From Astragalus membranaceus (Eukaryota; Streptophyta; Magnoliopsida; Fabales; Fabaceae), in the NCBI GenBank assembly GCA_039519185.1, contig CM076851.1, positions 50,884,751 through 50,948,750 on the forward strand: a stretch of 64,000 bases of DNA, in the 5' to 3' direction. The translations under genes were made by a program, and so were the position numbers. The stretch's first letter is position 1. Each line of letters opens with the position of its first letter. The notes under the pieces were generated by a model, which did no database searches, was not told where the DNA came from, and saw nothing but the letters and a program-made list of their open reading frames with translations. Shown in pieces: positions 12,618 through 23,699 of this stretch.

Positions 12618-14028
12618 CAATGGTGAAGATTAGGGTGTTGACGGAATCAGGGATATGGGTATCACCGTCGAGGATGGGTTCACCATTGGGTTCTCTCTTG
12701 ACAGCTGTGAGGATAGACTGTTTGCAATCTTCGGTGAGATAGTTATCCCACCATCCTTTGAGCTGGCCACAGAAACCCGAGATGAGGATTTCTACGATCA
12801 TAGCTTCAGGACAATTGTTGGCAGTTTCATAGGCAGTAGCTACCATGGTCATATTTTGTAAGATTTTGATTATGCCATATTCGTTTTCTCCGTCTATGTT
12901 CCATTCATAGACGTTGTTTGCACTGAAGCTTTTGATATTTGTTTCTTTTTCCTCTAAGAGGAGGTCAGGGGCAGTGGCCCTGGGATAGTAAAGTTTGGTT
13001 TCCTTACGCCACTGGTTGTTTGGGTTGTAGATAACAGGATTGATACCGTTTTTGATACTCTCAGAGTGGTCAGAGGAGGCTTCATTAATCATGTTGACGG
13101 TCCTGGTATTTTTAGGGGGAGGGGTGCCAGGAGAAGGTGTTTCAGGGATAGTAGTTTTGAGAAGGGCTATTTGTTCTTTGACTTTAGCCAGAAACTCATC
13201 GTTGGCATTGTCAACTTCTTTTTTGACGTGACTTTTGGAGTTATTACTTTGGGATTCTTTAAACGTTTTTGAGACTCTGTAGGGTTTAAAGAGAGGCTTC
13301 TCAATCTTTTTAGAGGAAGAAGATGACTCTGGTTTGTCGTTAACTTCCTTACCTTTACCTCTGCTGGAGTCTCCTAAGGCTTGGAGGTATTTGTTCGTGT
13401 AATTGGATTGTTCCATAAGATCTTTGATGTCTCTGGCTGTGATAGGTTCCCCATGGATTTTGGTTTTGAAAGGGGCGGCCATGACAGGGGTAGCTTGGTC
13501 TTTGCTATTAAGGGCAAAGGGTATTTTGGGAGGTAATTCAGATTGAACCATTTGGCCATCTTTGAGGTGCCAAATAGTATTGGTTTTAGGCTCGTCATGA
13601 TCATCACGAAAGGGATAATCAATATCTTTTATTATGGCGTAGGCTCGAAACCAGTGAAAAAAGGGTATATTGAACTTGACCCTTTTAACGAACCTATAAA
13701 ATTTTTGTTGGACAAGGTATCCCTTATTACCTTCAAAATTTTGGAAGAACCATTCTCTATGAGGAGACCATTCCTCAGAGTAAAAGTCCTTTTTGAGGGA
13801 TTTTTTGTCTGTGGTAAAACTGGGGGAAGTTACTTCCTGATTGGTAAGACCTTTCTCAGGGTCCTGATTATGGTTACAACTGGATTGGTTCTGGCAAATG
13901 TTACTACCAGTGGATGATATAACAGAAGTAAGGGGAGAAGAGGGTGTAGAAGACATAGTGGTGAGGAAAAAGCTTTTCTTTAAAAAGGATGTAAGATATT
14001 CCTCAACCGTAAGTATCATTGCCTTCAT
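12613..14028 (-). pseudogene. Pararetrovirus coat/gag-like ORF, cut by the LARD element
   Basis: About 470 codons are open on the minus strand from an ATG at 14028 to the insertion point; the frame then runs into the LTR and stops at 12526. A Ser/Thr-rich N-terminus (about 60 residues) is followed by a conserved block with LKKDFYSEEWSPHREWFF near residue 80, a long Lys/Ser-rich linker, and a C-terminal block with a WWDNYL motif typical of the capsid-type domain in gag and caulimovirid coat proteins. The zinc knuckle would lie beyond the insertion. The coat block is preceded directly by the intergenic-region leader, with no movement-protein ORF between, unlike the other two copies here. It may be a deletion derivative or a related virus type. 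Confidence 0.6.
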
Positions 14029-14634
14029 CTGGTTACTTGTAGAAATATAAGTATTAAAACTGAACTAGTTACTTACCATCTGGGAAATACCATTAGGTTA
14101 ACCATGTTTTGTTCAAAACTCAATTTATAAAGCCATGTTGCCGGATACCAAAACTTGAATACTAAAATTATTTTCTATTTTATTTTTTGGAGTAGAAGTT
14201 ACCATAGTTCTGAGAAGATTAAAGTAAATACTGAAATATATTAAACCAGATTTAAACACTCAAAGTCTAAGTTATTCCTTGTTTTAAACATGTATATGAT
14301 AAAAAATAAAGCACTTTCGAAAATACTTTTCTCCTTCAGGATTAGAATACTTTAGGATAATAAATCTCAAATAATGGTATATGACTGCCCAGTCAACCAG
14401 CAGGGTCTTACGTACTCCGACTACCATTTACGTCGCTAATGAGATACCCAGATATGCTTACTAATATTCTACGGTCCTTGGAGTATATAAAATTTTTCTT
14501 TGAAAAGCTTTAGAAGTATTTTGATCATAAACATTTTAAGTGCAAAGGTATAACAAAGAACTAAAAAGTGTATCTTAGTATAATTCACAGCAGTATATTA
14601 CAATAATAATACTGAGAACACAAGTAATTACTGC
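14008..14634 (-). repeat. Pararetrovirus intergenic region, copy 1 (inverted arm)
   Basis: This is the reverse complement of 15065-15690 with scattered differences. It ends at the conserved ATGAAGGCAATGAT start region. It forms one arm of a ~625-bp inverted repeat with a 430-bp spacer. Confidence 0.85.
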
Positions 14635-15064
14635 AAATGGTGGAAGATTAGTGTACTCTTGGTATTAATTCCTACTTATTACATCCCCTAAGATAAAAGA
14701 GGGGTAAAAGTAGATTAGTATTCTAAGTTAAAAGAGTACGTCAATGGTACCTCCATCCCCTAATATATATAGGTAGCATGCGGATGGCTGGAACATCTTT
14801 TAACTTCCTTACCTTTAATTTAAATGGATATTAATTCCAAATTAAAATTAAATTAAAAGTTATACTATTAGTGTACTCTTTGACTATAGCTAAATGCCGC
14901 AAGCGTACGTCAATACAGGCGTCTGGCAAGGGCAATTGAAATGTGCCGTATTTATCCGCCTCGATCGGATAATCCTATAGTCAACCAGTCCACTATTTTA
15001 TAACTATTTAAAAATGAACGTAATAATATTAGAATTATTTAATTATTCATCTATGTTTATATCT
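14635..15064. other. Spacer between inverted intergenic copies, possible viral promoter
   Basis: There is no gene here. On the minus strand the stretch has two TGACGTAC motifs (near 14910 and 14740) resembling as-1-type elements, and a TATATATATT box near 14762-14772 upstream of copy 1. This is the layout expected of a pararetrovirus promoter, but it is read by eye only. An A/T-rich TTTAATTTAA run lies at 14810-14870. Confidence 0.4.
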
Positions 15065-15690
15065 TGCAGTAATTACTTGTGTTCTCAGTACTATTATTGT
15101 AACATACTGCTATGAATTATACTAAGATACACTTTTTAGTTCTTTGTTATACCTTTGCACTTAAAATGTTTATGATCAAAATACTTCTAAAGCTTTTCAA
15201 AGAAAAATTTTATATACTCCAAGGACCGTAGAATATTAGTAAGGATATCTGGGTATCTCATTAGCGACGTAAATGGTAGTCGGAGTACGTAAGACCCTGC
15301 TGGTTGACTGGGCAGTCATATACCATTATTTGAGATTTATTATCCTAAAGTATTCTAATCCTGAAGGAGAAAAGTATTTTCGAAAGTGCTTTATTTTTGA
15401 TCATATACATGTTTAAAACAAAGAATAACTTAGACTTTGAGTGTTTAAATCTGGTTTAATATATTTCAGTATTTACTTTAATTTTCTCTGAACTATGGTA
15501 GCTTCTACTCCAAAATATAAAATAGAAAATAATTTTAGTATTCAAGCTTTGATATCCGGTAACATGGCTTTATGAATTGAGTTTTGAACAAAACATGATT
15601 AACCTAACGGCATTTCCCAGATGGTAAGTAACTAGTTCAGATTTAATACTTATATTTCTGCAAGTAACCAGATGAAGGCAATGATGCTTA
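15065..15690 (+). repeat. Pararetrovirus intergenic region, copy 2
   Basis: Inverted relative to copies 1 and 3. It ends at the conserved ATGAAGGCAATGATGCTTAC at 15672, which starts a short upstream frame overlapping the movement-protein ORF. A TATATACTCC motif sits near 15211. Confidence 0.8.
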
Positions 15691-15715
15691 CGGGTGAGGA
15701 AATATTGTTTTATAT

Positions 15716-16864
15716 ATGTTTAAAGCCTTTTCCTCGCGATTCTCCTGCAGCTCAAGTAGACCTTCGTCTTCATCTCAATCTCCTTCGATTAGCGAAGACC
15801 AATCAAAACAATCTCTTTCAAATAAGATTTTCAAAGAAGAAATTCATTTTGAAAATATCAATTAAGATCTTGATAATTGGGATATTCCAAAGATATCTCA
15901 CAAAGATCTTTATAAACCAAAAACATCCTTTTTTTCTAAATCTGATTACATCATCAGAACGGTTGAACAAAAAATCATACTTCGAAAAGATGATGAAGAA
16001 CTTCATCTTCTCTCTGAGAAAAGTGTGAAAACCCATCAACTGGACAACTTTAACTACTTGCACATAGGAAGTGTCCAGCTAGGTATGAAACCCTTGACTA
16101 GAGAATCCCTTAACGTAGCAGTTTTGCTATGTTTAAGAGATGCTCGTCACAACCAGTTTCATGATTCCTTATTAGGAACTGTCGAAACTAGCCTTATACA
16201 TGGGCCTATCTTTTTCAATTGTTTTCCTGACCTAACTGTTAGTCTAGATGACAAGAACATCCTTGACGTTCTGTTTCTTAATGTCAAATGCCATGGCTAT
16301 GACATGAAGGAAGGATCTGTCCCAATCACTCTGATATACAGAGTTCAATACAAAGTAATGAACTCTATCAGATCCAACTTCCTCAAAACAAAATGTCACA
16401 AGTCAGGGGAAACCACTTTGTTTCTCACTGACAATAGTAAGGCCAATATTATTGTGCCTAAAACTATCCAATGGAGTGACATCACCTTACCAGAAACTTG
16501 GACCCTAGAAAAGGCTGCTCCTGCGGCACCTAGGTTAACGCCAGAATTCCAAGATGTCACTCAATACCAATCTGGAAAGGTTGACCTTGTCTTTAATAGG
16601 AGTAACTCCTTTTCCATTCCTAGATCCCTGCACTCTGAAGAAAGCTTCAGAACAGCTATGTCTAGGGGAACCCTATCCAGAAAGTCCTTCTCAACTGAAC
16701 CTTCCAAGCCTCATATTGGAACATCCCATGATGGTTCCACTATCCATTTACAGGGATTCAGAACCACAACCCCTGTAACAACTTCTTATCAAAAGGATGA
16801 TGAGGAACCCAGATCTATCCAATCTCCAACCTACTCTTCCCTTAATGAGCCTTATGATATCTAA
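15716..16864 (+). pseudogene. Movement-protein-like ORF, plus-strand copy, premature stop
   Basis: The frame spans 383 codons from ATG 15716 to the stop at 16864 and matches the intact minus-strand copy at 19046-20194 almost codon for codon. It carries an in-frame TAA at 15863-15865, so only the last 280 codons stay open. The central part, with a conserved block around DLTVSLDD and a hydrophobic beta-rich core, resembles the 30K-superfamily movement proteins that carry plant viruses through plasmodesmata (family knowledge; assignment by eye). The C-terminal third is Ser/Thr/Pro-rich. The coat-like ORF starts 9 bases downstream. Confidence 0.65.
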
Positions 16865-16872
16865 GTTCATTA

Positions 16873-18060
16873 TTGATAAAAAAAACCCTTAAGAAAGACC
16901 TATACTCTGAGGAATGGTCTCCTCAAAGAGAGTGGTTCTTTCTGCATTATCAGGGTCCCAAAGCTAAGGAAATCCAAGAAAAATTCTATAAATTTCTCAG
17001 AGAAACCAAACGTAATGTTCCCTTCTTCTACTGGTTTCGCAAGTATACCATTAAGAAAGGAATTGATTACCCCTTCAAATCCAATTTAGCAGATAAACAG
17101 GACGTCCCTGTTATTCCGGCTAAACAACCTATAGATACCTTTAAACGAAATAGGCATCTTCAGGCCTTAGGAAGCCCTACCCAAAACCAAGATTCCACTA
17201 TCAACCATGATGATAGTAGGATAGAACTCTTAGCTATAGTCAAAAAACAGCTTGACCAACTCAAGGCTAAAAGGCTCAATCCTGTACCTAACAAGAGTAA
17301 GTCCATCAGTATGGTTAAACACGACCCCCCTGACAGTAATAAAATCATCTGCTTCAAATGCAGTATGCCTGGCCACATCAGCAGGCATTGCCCTAACAAT
17401 CCCCAACCTGGTTATATACCCAAACACCAAAAGAGTAGAAAGGCAAACCAAGGGGCTAACCATGAACCTGATATCCAGGACAAACCTCAGGCTACTCCTA
17501 GCATTTGTACTTGTGGTAAGTGCACTTGTGGCAAGAACCAATCTGAAACCCAGGCTACCAACCAATTGCCAAAAGAACAACGGGATAAACCCAGAGAAAC
17601 TACCATTTGCTTTATCTGTGGCAAAATCGGTCACAAAAGCAAAACTTGTTGGATCACTAGGAAGCTTAAAGCCCTTAAGATAGATCCTAATATCAAAAGC
17701 AATATCATCACCCTTTGCAAAGGTAACAAACCCAGTAGGTTTGATGATATCCATAGTATTCTTAGAACTTCCAATCTTGATCCCATAACCAATAGTAAGA
17801 TTTACAATTGGTTAAATCAGTATCTTAAAAACTCCAGTCCAGAGTCTTTCAAACCTCCTTCTGCCATTAGCAAAATTAATACTTTGTCCTATGTTAAGAT
17901 CATTGAGAATAGAATTATCTGGGAATCCCCAGTTATACCGCTCTTATTTCACCCTTCTATAAATGGCATAGGTATCCTCTACTTAGGACAACCCGTAATG
18001 TTTAAATCTTTGGATTTAAACCACAATATATCTCTAGTTTTGATACTAGTTCTGGCCTAA
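16873..18060 (+). pseudogene. Coat-like ORF with two zinc knuckles, plus-strand copy
   Basis: 395 codons, with no ATG at the open-frame start (first codon TTG). The first ~110 residues match the coat-type block of the left copy (YSEEWSPQREWFF). Two CCHC knuckles follow: CFKCSMPGHISRHC near residue 159 and CFICGKIGHKSKTC near residue 245. A CTCGKCTCGK cysteine cluster lies between them. Knuckles of this form bind nucleic acid in gag and caulimovirid coat proteins. Most of the large capsid domain seen in the left copy is missing between the N-terminal block and the knuckles, which suggests an internal deletion. The last residues run out of frame with the downstream 18061-18671 frame. Confidence 0.6.
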
Positions 18061-18671
18061 AACAAGACTATATCAAAATAAGGGCCAATAGGGGTACCAA
18101 TAGGATTACTAATGGACCAGTCTCCAGTACTGGTTCTTGTACTGGTTCTTGTACTGATTCTTATGTTTATCCCTATAATCTTGCTAAAACCTTCTCTGAC
18201 AAAAATAGGAATTTCACCATCATTGGTTTCATTCCTGACAAAGAAATTAGTTTATCTTTTAATCCTGTTAAAACCTTTTTAAATAATAGAAAAGTTTTAA
18301 CTATCAATTTCCTTGAACCAAGAAATCAATTTAGATTGTCTTTTAAAAATAAACTTGTTACATATTGTGTTTATATCAAAAGGCACAATATCCAAAGTAT
18401 TTTTGATATTTTAAGCATATTTGATTTTGATATATTAAAAATTCAAGTAATGCTTTCCCTGACTAACCCTCTTATGGTTAACTACAGGGCTACAATCACT
18501 ATGGCTTCCAGGGCCTCCTCCTCCAGAGGAAGAGGTAGAGGTAAAGGTAAAACCAATTCAGATGCCTCACCAATTACTACAGGAAACCCCATTTTACCAG
18601 TTACTACAGGATCCCCCTTACCAATCACCACAGGGTCCTCCATCAAAAAACAAACAGGGTCTTCCTCCTAG
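18061..18671 (+). pseudogene. Unassigned pararetrovirus-associated reading frame
   Basis: A frame without stops runs from before 18060 to 18671, overlapping the end of the coat-like ORF in another frame, so the two were probably once one protein. It contains a repeated TGSCTGSC-type stretch, a ~120-residue hydrophobic/beta-like part, and after an internal Met a short Arg/Gly-rich SSRGRGRGKGK segment followed by Thr/Gly/Ser/Pro repeats. I do not recognise a domain. It lies in the spacer of the inverted repeat. Confidence 0.4.
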
Positions 18672-18733
18672 AATACCCAACCAATCTTACCCCAAAATCA
18701 ACCTAAACAAACTAAGCAGGATTATGCTCAATT

Positions 18734-19045
18734 GGGCTTCCTAAGGCCTGAAGATGCCTATTTCGTTTAAAGGTATCTATAGGTTGTTTAGCCGGAATAA
18801 CAGGGACGTCCTGTTTATCTGCTAAATTGGATTTGAAGTTGTAATCAATTCCTTTCTTAATGGTATACTTGCGAAACCAGTAGAAGAAGGGAACATTACG
18901 TTTGGTTTCTCTGAGAAATTTATAGAATTTTTCTTGTATTTCCTTAGCTTTGGGACCCTGATAATGCAGAAAGAACCACTCTCTTTGAGGAGACCATTCC
19001 TCAGAGTATAGGTCTTTCTTAAGGGTTTTCTTATCAATAATGAAC
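18734..19045 (-). pseudogene. Coat-like ORF N-terminal fragment, minus-strand copy
   Basis: About 104 codons match residues 1-105 of the plus-strand coat ORF (LKKDLYSEEWSPQREWFF and the NVPFFYWFRKYTIKKGIDY block). The frame overlaps the 3' end of the movement-protein ORF, which ends at 19046. It is cut at 18734 by the inversion junction, so no zinc knuckle remains. Confidence 0.65.
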
Positions 19046-20194
19046 TTAGATATCATAAGGCTCATTAAGGGAAGAGTAGGTTGGAGATTGGATAGATCTG
19101 GGTTCCCCATCATCCTTTTGATAAGAAGTTGTTACAGGGGTTGTGGTTCTGAATCCCTGTAAATGGATAGTGGAACCATCATGGGATGTTCCAATATGAG
19201 GCTTGGAAGGTTCAGTTGAGAAGGACTTTCTGGATAGGGTTCCCCTAGACATAGCTGTTCTGAAGCTTTCTTCAGAGTGCAGGGATCTAGGAATGGAAAA
19301 GGAGTTACTCCTATTAAAGACAAGGTCAACCTTTCCAGATTGGTATTGAGTGACATCTTGGAATTCTGGCGTTAACCTAGGTGCCGCAGGAGCAGCCTTT
19401 TCTAGGGTCCAAGTTTCTGGTAAGGTGATGTCACTCCATTGGATAGTTTTAGGCACAATAATATTGGCCTTACTATTGTTAGTGAGAAACAAAGTGGTTT
19501 CCCCTGACTTGTGACATTTTGTTTTGAGGAAGTTGGATCTGATAGAGTTCATTACTTTGTATTGAACTCTGTATATCAGAGTGATTGGGACAGATCCTTC
19601 CTTCATGTCATAGCCATGGCATTTGACATTAAGAAACAGAACGTCAAGGATGTTCTTGTCATCTAGACTAACAGTTAGGTCAGGAAAACAATTGAAAAAG
19701 ATAGGCCCATGTATAAGGCTAGTTTCGACAGTTCCTAATAAGGAATCATGAAACTGGTTGTGACGAGCATCTCTTAAACATAGCAAAACTGCTACGTTAA
19801 GGGATTCTCTAGTCAAGGGTTTCATACCTACCTGGACACTTCCTATGTGCAAGTAGTTAAAGTTGTCCAGTTGATGGGTTTTCACACTTTTCTCAGAGAG
19901 AAGATGAAGTTCTTCATCATCTTTTCGAAGTATGATTTTTTGTTCAACCGTTCTGATGATGTAATCAGATTTAGAAAAAAAGGATGTTTTTGGTTTATAA
20001 AGATCTTTGTGAGATATCTTTGGAATATCCCAATTATCAGGATCTTGATTGATATTTTCAAAATGAATTTCTTCTTTGAAAATCTTATTTGAAAGAGATT
20101 GTCTTGATTGGTCTTCGCTAATCGAAGGAGATTGAGATGAAGACGAAGGTCTACTTGAGCTGCAGGAGAATCGCGAGGAAAAGGCTTTAAACAT
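19046..20194 (-). CDS. Movement-protein-like ORF, uninterrupted minus-strand copy
   Basis: 382 codons are open from ATG 20194 to the stop at 19046. The Ser-rich first 35 residues are followed by a ~220-residue domain resembling the 30K movement-protein superfamily of plant pararetroviruses, then a ~120-residue Ser/Thr/Pro-rich tail. No membrane segment is evident. The start is chosen because it follows the intergenic region and is shared with the plus-strand copy. An ATG at 20238 opens another frame that overlaps the first third. The frame has survived while the neighbouring polyprotein is broken, which may reflect youth rather than selection. Assignment is by pattern recognition only. Confidence 0.6.
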   Translation of the reverse strand: MFKAFSSRFSCSSSRPSSSSQSPSISEDQSRQSLSNKIFKEEIHFENINQDPDNWDIPKISHKDLYKPKTSFFSKSDYIIRTVEQKIILRKDDEELHLLSEKSVKTHQLDNFNYLHIGSVQVGMKPLTRESLNVAVLLCLRDARHNQFHDSLLGTVETSLIHGPIFFNCFPDLTVSLDDKNILDVLFLNVKCHGYDMKEGSVPITLIYRVQYKVMNSIRSNFLKTKCHKSGETTLFLTNNSKANIIVPKTIQWSDITLPETWTLEKAAPAAPRLTPEFQDVTQYQSGKVDLVFNRSNSFSIPRSLHSEESFRTAMSRGTLSRKSFSTEPSKPHIGTSHDGSTIHLQGFRTTTPVTTSYQKDDGEPRSIQSPTYSSLNEPYDI

Positions 20195-20239
20195 ATATAA
20201 AACAATATTTCCTCACCGGTAAGCATCATTGCCTTCATC

Positions 20240-20790
20240 TGGTTACTTGCAGAAATATAAGTATTAAATCTGAACTAGTTAGTTACCATCTGGGAAATGC
20301 CGTTAGGTTAATCATGTTTTGTTCAAAACTCAATTCATAAAGCCATGTTGCCGGATATCAAAGCTTGAATACTAAAATTATTTTCTATTTTATATTTTGG
20401 AGTAGAAGCTACCATAGTTCAGAGAAAATTAAAGTAAATACTGAAATATATTAAACCAGATTTAAACACTCAAAGTCTAAGTTATTCTTTGTTTTAAACA
20501 TGTATATGATCAAAAATAAAGCACTTTCGAAAATACTTTTCTCCTTCAGGATTAGAATACTTTAGGATAATAAATCTCAAATAATGGTATATGACTGCCC
20601 AGTCAACCAGCAAGGTCTTACGTACTCCGACTACCATTTACGTCGCTAATGAGATACCCAGATATCCTTACTAATATTCTACGGTCCTTGGAGTATATAA
20701 AATTTTTCTTTGAAAAGCTTTAGAAGTATTTTGATAAGTGCAAAGGTATAACAAAGAACTAAAAAGTGTATTTTAGTATAATTCATGCTC
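20240..20790 (-). repeat. Pararetrovirus intergenic region, copy 3
   Basis: Same sequence as copies 1 and 2, here directly between the RNase H end of the polyprotein and the movement-protein ORF, as expected in a circular viral genome. Compared with copy 2 it lacks about 10 bp near 20736. Confidence 0.8.
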
Positions 20791-20833
20791 AGGGACACAG
20801 ATTAAAAAGATTTTGAAATTGCTTAAGGGGGAA

Positions 20834-23643
20834 CTAATTATTCCCCTGTAAGTACTCACGAGTGAGATAGTCAGGAAGGGAATTGTCAGATCCTTTCAGA
20901 TACTCAATATCAAAATCGAATATGCTAAGGATTGCCTGCCATCTGGCAAAGATATGTTTTGAAGCAAGATTTTTAACATCCTTTTGGAGGATTTCTTTCG
21001 CTGATTTGCAATCAACTCTAATAAGAAACTTTTGGTTTAGCACATCAGACTGGAATTTTGATACAGACAAGACAATGGCTAAGACTTCCTTTTTGACTGT
21101 GGAATAATTTTGTTGGGCTGGGTTCCAGTGTTTGGAAGTAAAAGCAATGACCTGTTCTTTCCCAGATATTTTTTGTTTTAAGATGCCACCATAGCCAATG
21201 TCCGAGGCGTCAGTCTCAACAATTTTAAAGGCATCAGGGTTGGGGAGGTAAAGACAGGGAAGCTCTTTAACCTGAACTTTGATTTGCTTGACCACACTAG
21301 TATGAACATTTGTCCAAGGAGGGGGATCCTTTTTAAGACGATCATGCAGGGGTTTGATGATATTGCTGATTTGAGGGAGAAAATCGGAGACATAATTAAG
21401 ACACCCAAGGAATCTTTGTAACTGGGTTTTGTCAATGATTTGATTGGGAAATTTGTCAGAGAATTCTATAGCCCTGTTGATGGGGACGATGGTTCCTTGA
21501 TGAATATTGTGACCAAGAAACCTTATTTTTGTTTGGAATAAATTGATTTTTGTTTTGGAAACAGTCAGGCCATTCCTTTTGATAACAGATATAAAGGTGC
21601 CAATGTGCCTGAGATGTTGATCAAATGACTGAGAATAAATAAGAACATCATCAATATAGACAATGCAAAATGAGAATATTGATTGAAAATATCATTCATA
21701 ATTTTTTGAAACTCCAAAGGAGCATTTTTTAAACCAAAAGGCATGACATTCCATTCATACTGGCCGAAAGGGACAGTAAAGGCAGTTTTATACCTATCCT
21801 CTTCCTTTATTTGAATCTGCCAGAATCCTGACTTCATATCAAATTTTGAAAAAATTTTTGCATCATGAAGTCTCTTAAGGAGATCCTAATTGTTGGGGAT
21901 AGGATATCTAATCCAACAGAGGGCTTGATTGAGAGGTTTGTAATTAATGACAAGCCTGGGGGTGCCCCTTTCAATTTCAGCCTGCTTGTTGACATAAAAG
22001 GCAGAGCAAGACCAAGGGCTCTTGTTTCTGCGAATAAGGCCTTTATCCAAAAGGTCTTTGACTTCCTTTTGGAAAACCAAGAGAAGGTCTTGATTCATTT
22101 GAATAGGTCTGGCCTTAGTAGGAATTAGCCTATCATGGAAGTCCTTTTCATAAGGAAGATCAACTATATGCTGCTTTCTTTCCCAAAAAGCATTAGGAAG
22201 GTCAGAACAAATGGTGGTTTGGATTTGTTCTAAGATTCCTTTGATTTTAAGTTGATTTTCTCTTTTCAGTAATTGATGGTCAATAAAAATGAAAGAAAAT
22301 TCTTCTTTAAGGAAATTGATCTGATTTTCTTTGTAAGAAATAAGATTTAAATCCCTAACCGAGGATTTTCTTAAAAAATTAAAGATGACAGGTTTTCCCA
22401 AGTGCTGGGCAATTATACCATCTTTAGTGATTTGAAACGGGAAGAGAGATCTTATGAAGGGTGTCCCTAAGATCACCTTGTTTTTCAAATCCTTGACAAG
22501 AAGAAAAGGGGTATTGATTTTGAAACCTGCGTTTTCAGTAACTGCAGAGGATAATTTGTAATTGATTTTTAACCTAGAACCATTAGCAGTGCTAAGACAT
22601 TCAGAGGTTTTTTCAAAATACTTAGTAGGGATAAGGCCTTCTAAGATGCAATTGGAGTCTGCCCCTGTATCGAACAAAGCAGTAGTTTCAAGAGTAAAAT
22701 CATTAATGACAATTTTTATTTTTATAAAAAACTTTTGAATTTTGATGTAATTGATAAGGCCAAGAAGACGATCATCTTTAGATTCCTCACCATCTTCCGT
22801 GTCCGTATTGGAGACATGAGAATCATTAACATGGTCCTTCCATTGATTAATGATAAGCTGGTGGTCAGCATGTTTGTTTTTTAGATCTTTAACTTCGTGT
22901 TTTAAGAAGTTAATTTCTGTTTGAAGATCATGAATAGTGGTAGGTTTGGTACTGGCGTTTTCTAGTCTTTTGAGGGTGTCTTTGAGATTAAACTTATTGG
23001 TTACTAGGGGATTTCTAGGAGGTTTTATCTCAAGGGGAGGTTTTGCCTCAAGGGAAGCCATAAGCTTATCGAGGTAACTCTTCCTTTCTTGTTGATCGGT
23101 AATGGCGTTTATGGCCTCGAGGAGCAGGTCATGATCCCGAGTGAGGACATTGATATGTTTAGAGGAATTGCTGGAGGAATCTGTTAGGTCATCATCCTGG
23201 ATTTGGTTTAGGTTATCAGAAGGATGGTCAGATGAAATATCAGTTTCAGAGGATTGGTTTAACAGGTTGCTAATCTTGTCTTCGATGTCAGAGCCAAGAT
23301 TTAGGGTTTTGAGTTTTCCTACTACTTTGCAATTTTTGCTGTAGTGTCCTGGCTTGCCACAATTGTAACAGATAATAGGTTTTTTGGTTTTATCATTACT
23401 TTCATAATGATTCTTGATATTTTGATTGGTAGGTCTAGGCCTAGGCTTTCCCAAACGCTTTTCTTTGTAGTAGTCAGGTCTGGGTAAGACTTTGCTAATC
23501 TTATGCTTGGCTTTGGCTCTGTTTTTCTCCGCACAGGGGAGACCAAATTGTTCGCAGAAAGTTCCAAGATCTCTGCGATTCTGAGCCTTTTCTTTAGATA
23601 GCTGGCGTTGGATTTTGTCATCCTGACAAATTTTTAAGGCCAC
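20834..23643 (-). pseudogene. Pararetrovirus polyprotein: zinc knuckle, protease, RT, RNase H (broken)
   Basis: The first 585 codons are open (23643-21886): a CCHC knuckle CYNCGKPGHYSKNC near residue 93, an acidic/Ser linker, an aspartic protease with DTGAD near residue 323, and the start of the RT. The RT then breaks. A stop lies near 21886, part of the palm is readable at 21565-21837, and the YIDD catalytic box near 21650 is in a different frame. The connection and RNase H resume at 20834-21295, with ETDASD and the C-terminal LPDYLTREYL. No integrase follows; the frame ends and the intergenic region begins. This order and ending match caulimovirid polyproteins rather than Ty3/gypsy. The N-terminus is truncated near 23700. 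Confidence 0.75.
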
Positions 23644-23699
23644 TCTCTGGATAATAGCAATAAGCTGGCCATAGCTTAGTTGCTGATAGGGGATGTTAC

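Larger units (their letters stand above)
15113..20790. repeat. Large inverted repeat: arms 15113-17179 and 18734-20790
   Basis: The plus arm (intergenic region, movement protein, start of coat ORF) is matched by its reverse complement in 18734-20790, with few differences. Examples are a ~10-bp deletion near 20736 and single substitutions. The spacer is 17180-18733. Homology stops at GGAAGCCC on both sides, so the junction is abrupt. If transcribed through, the arms would fold into a ~2-kb hairpin. Confidence 0.88.

Noticed and set aside
14140..14160. TGGTATC on the minus strand of the intergenic region as an initiator-Met tRNA primer site
   Set aside because: Only about seven bases match the usual TGGTATCAGAGC and the other two copies differ at this place.
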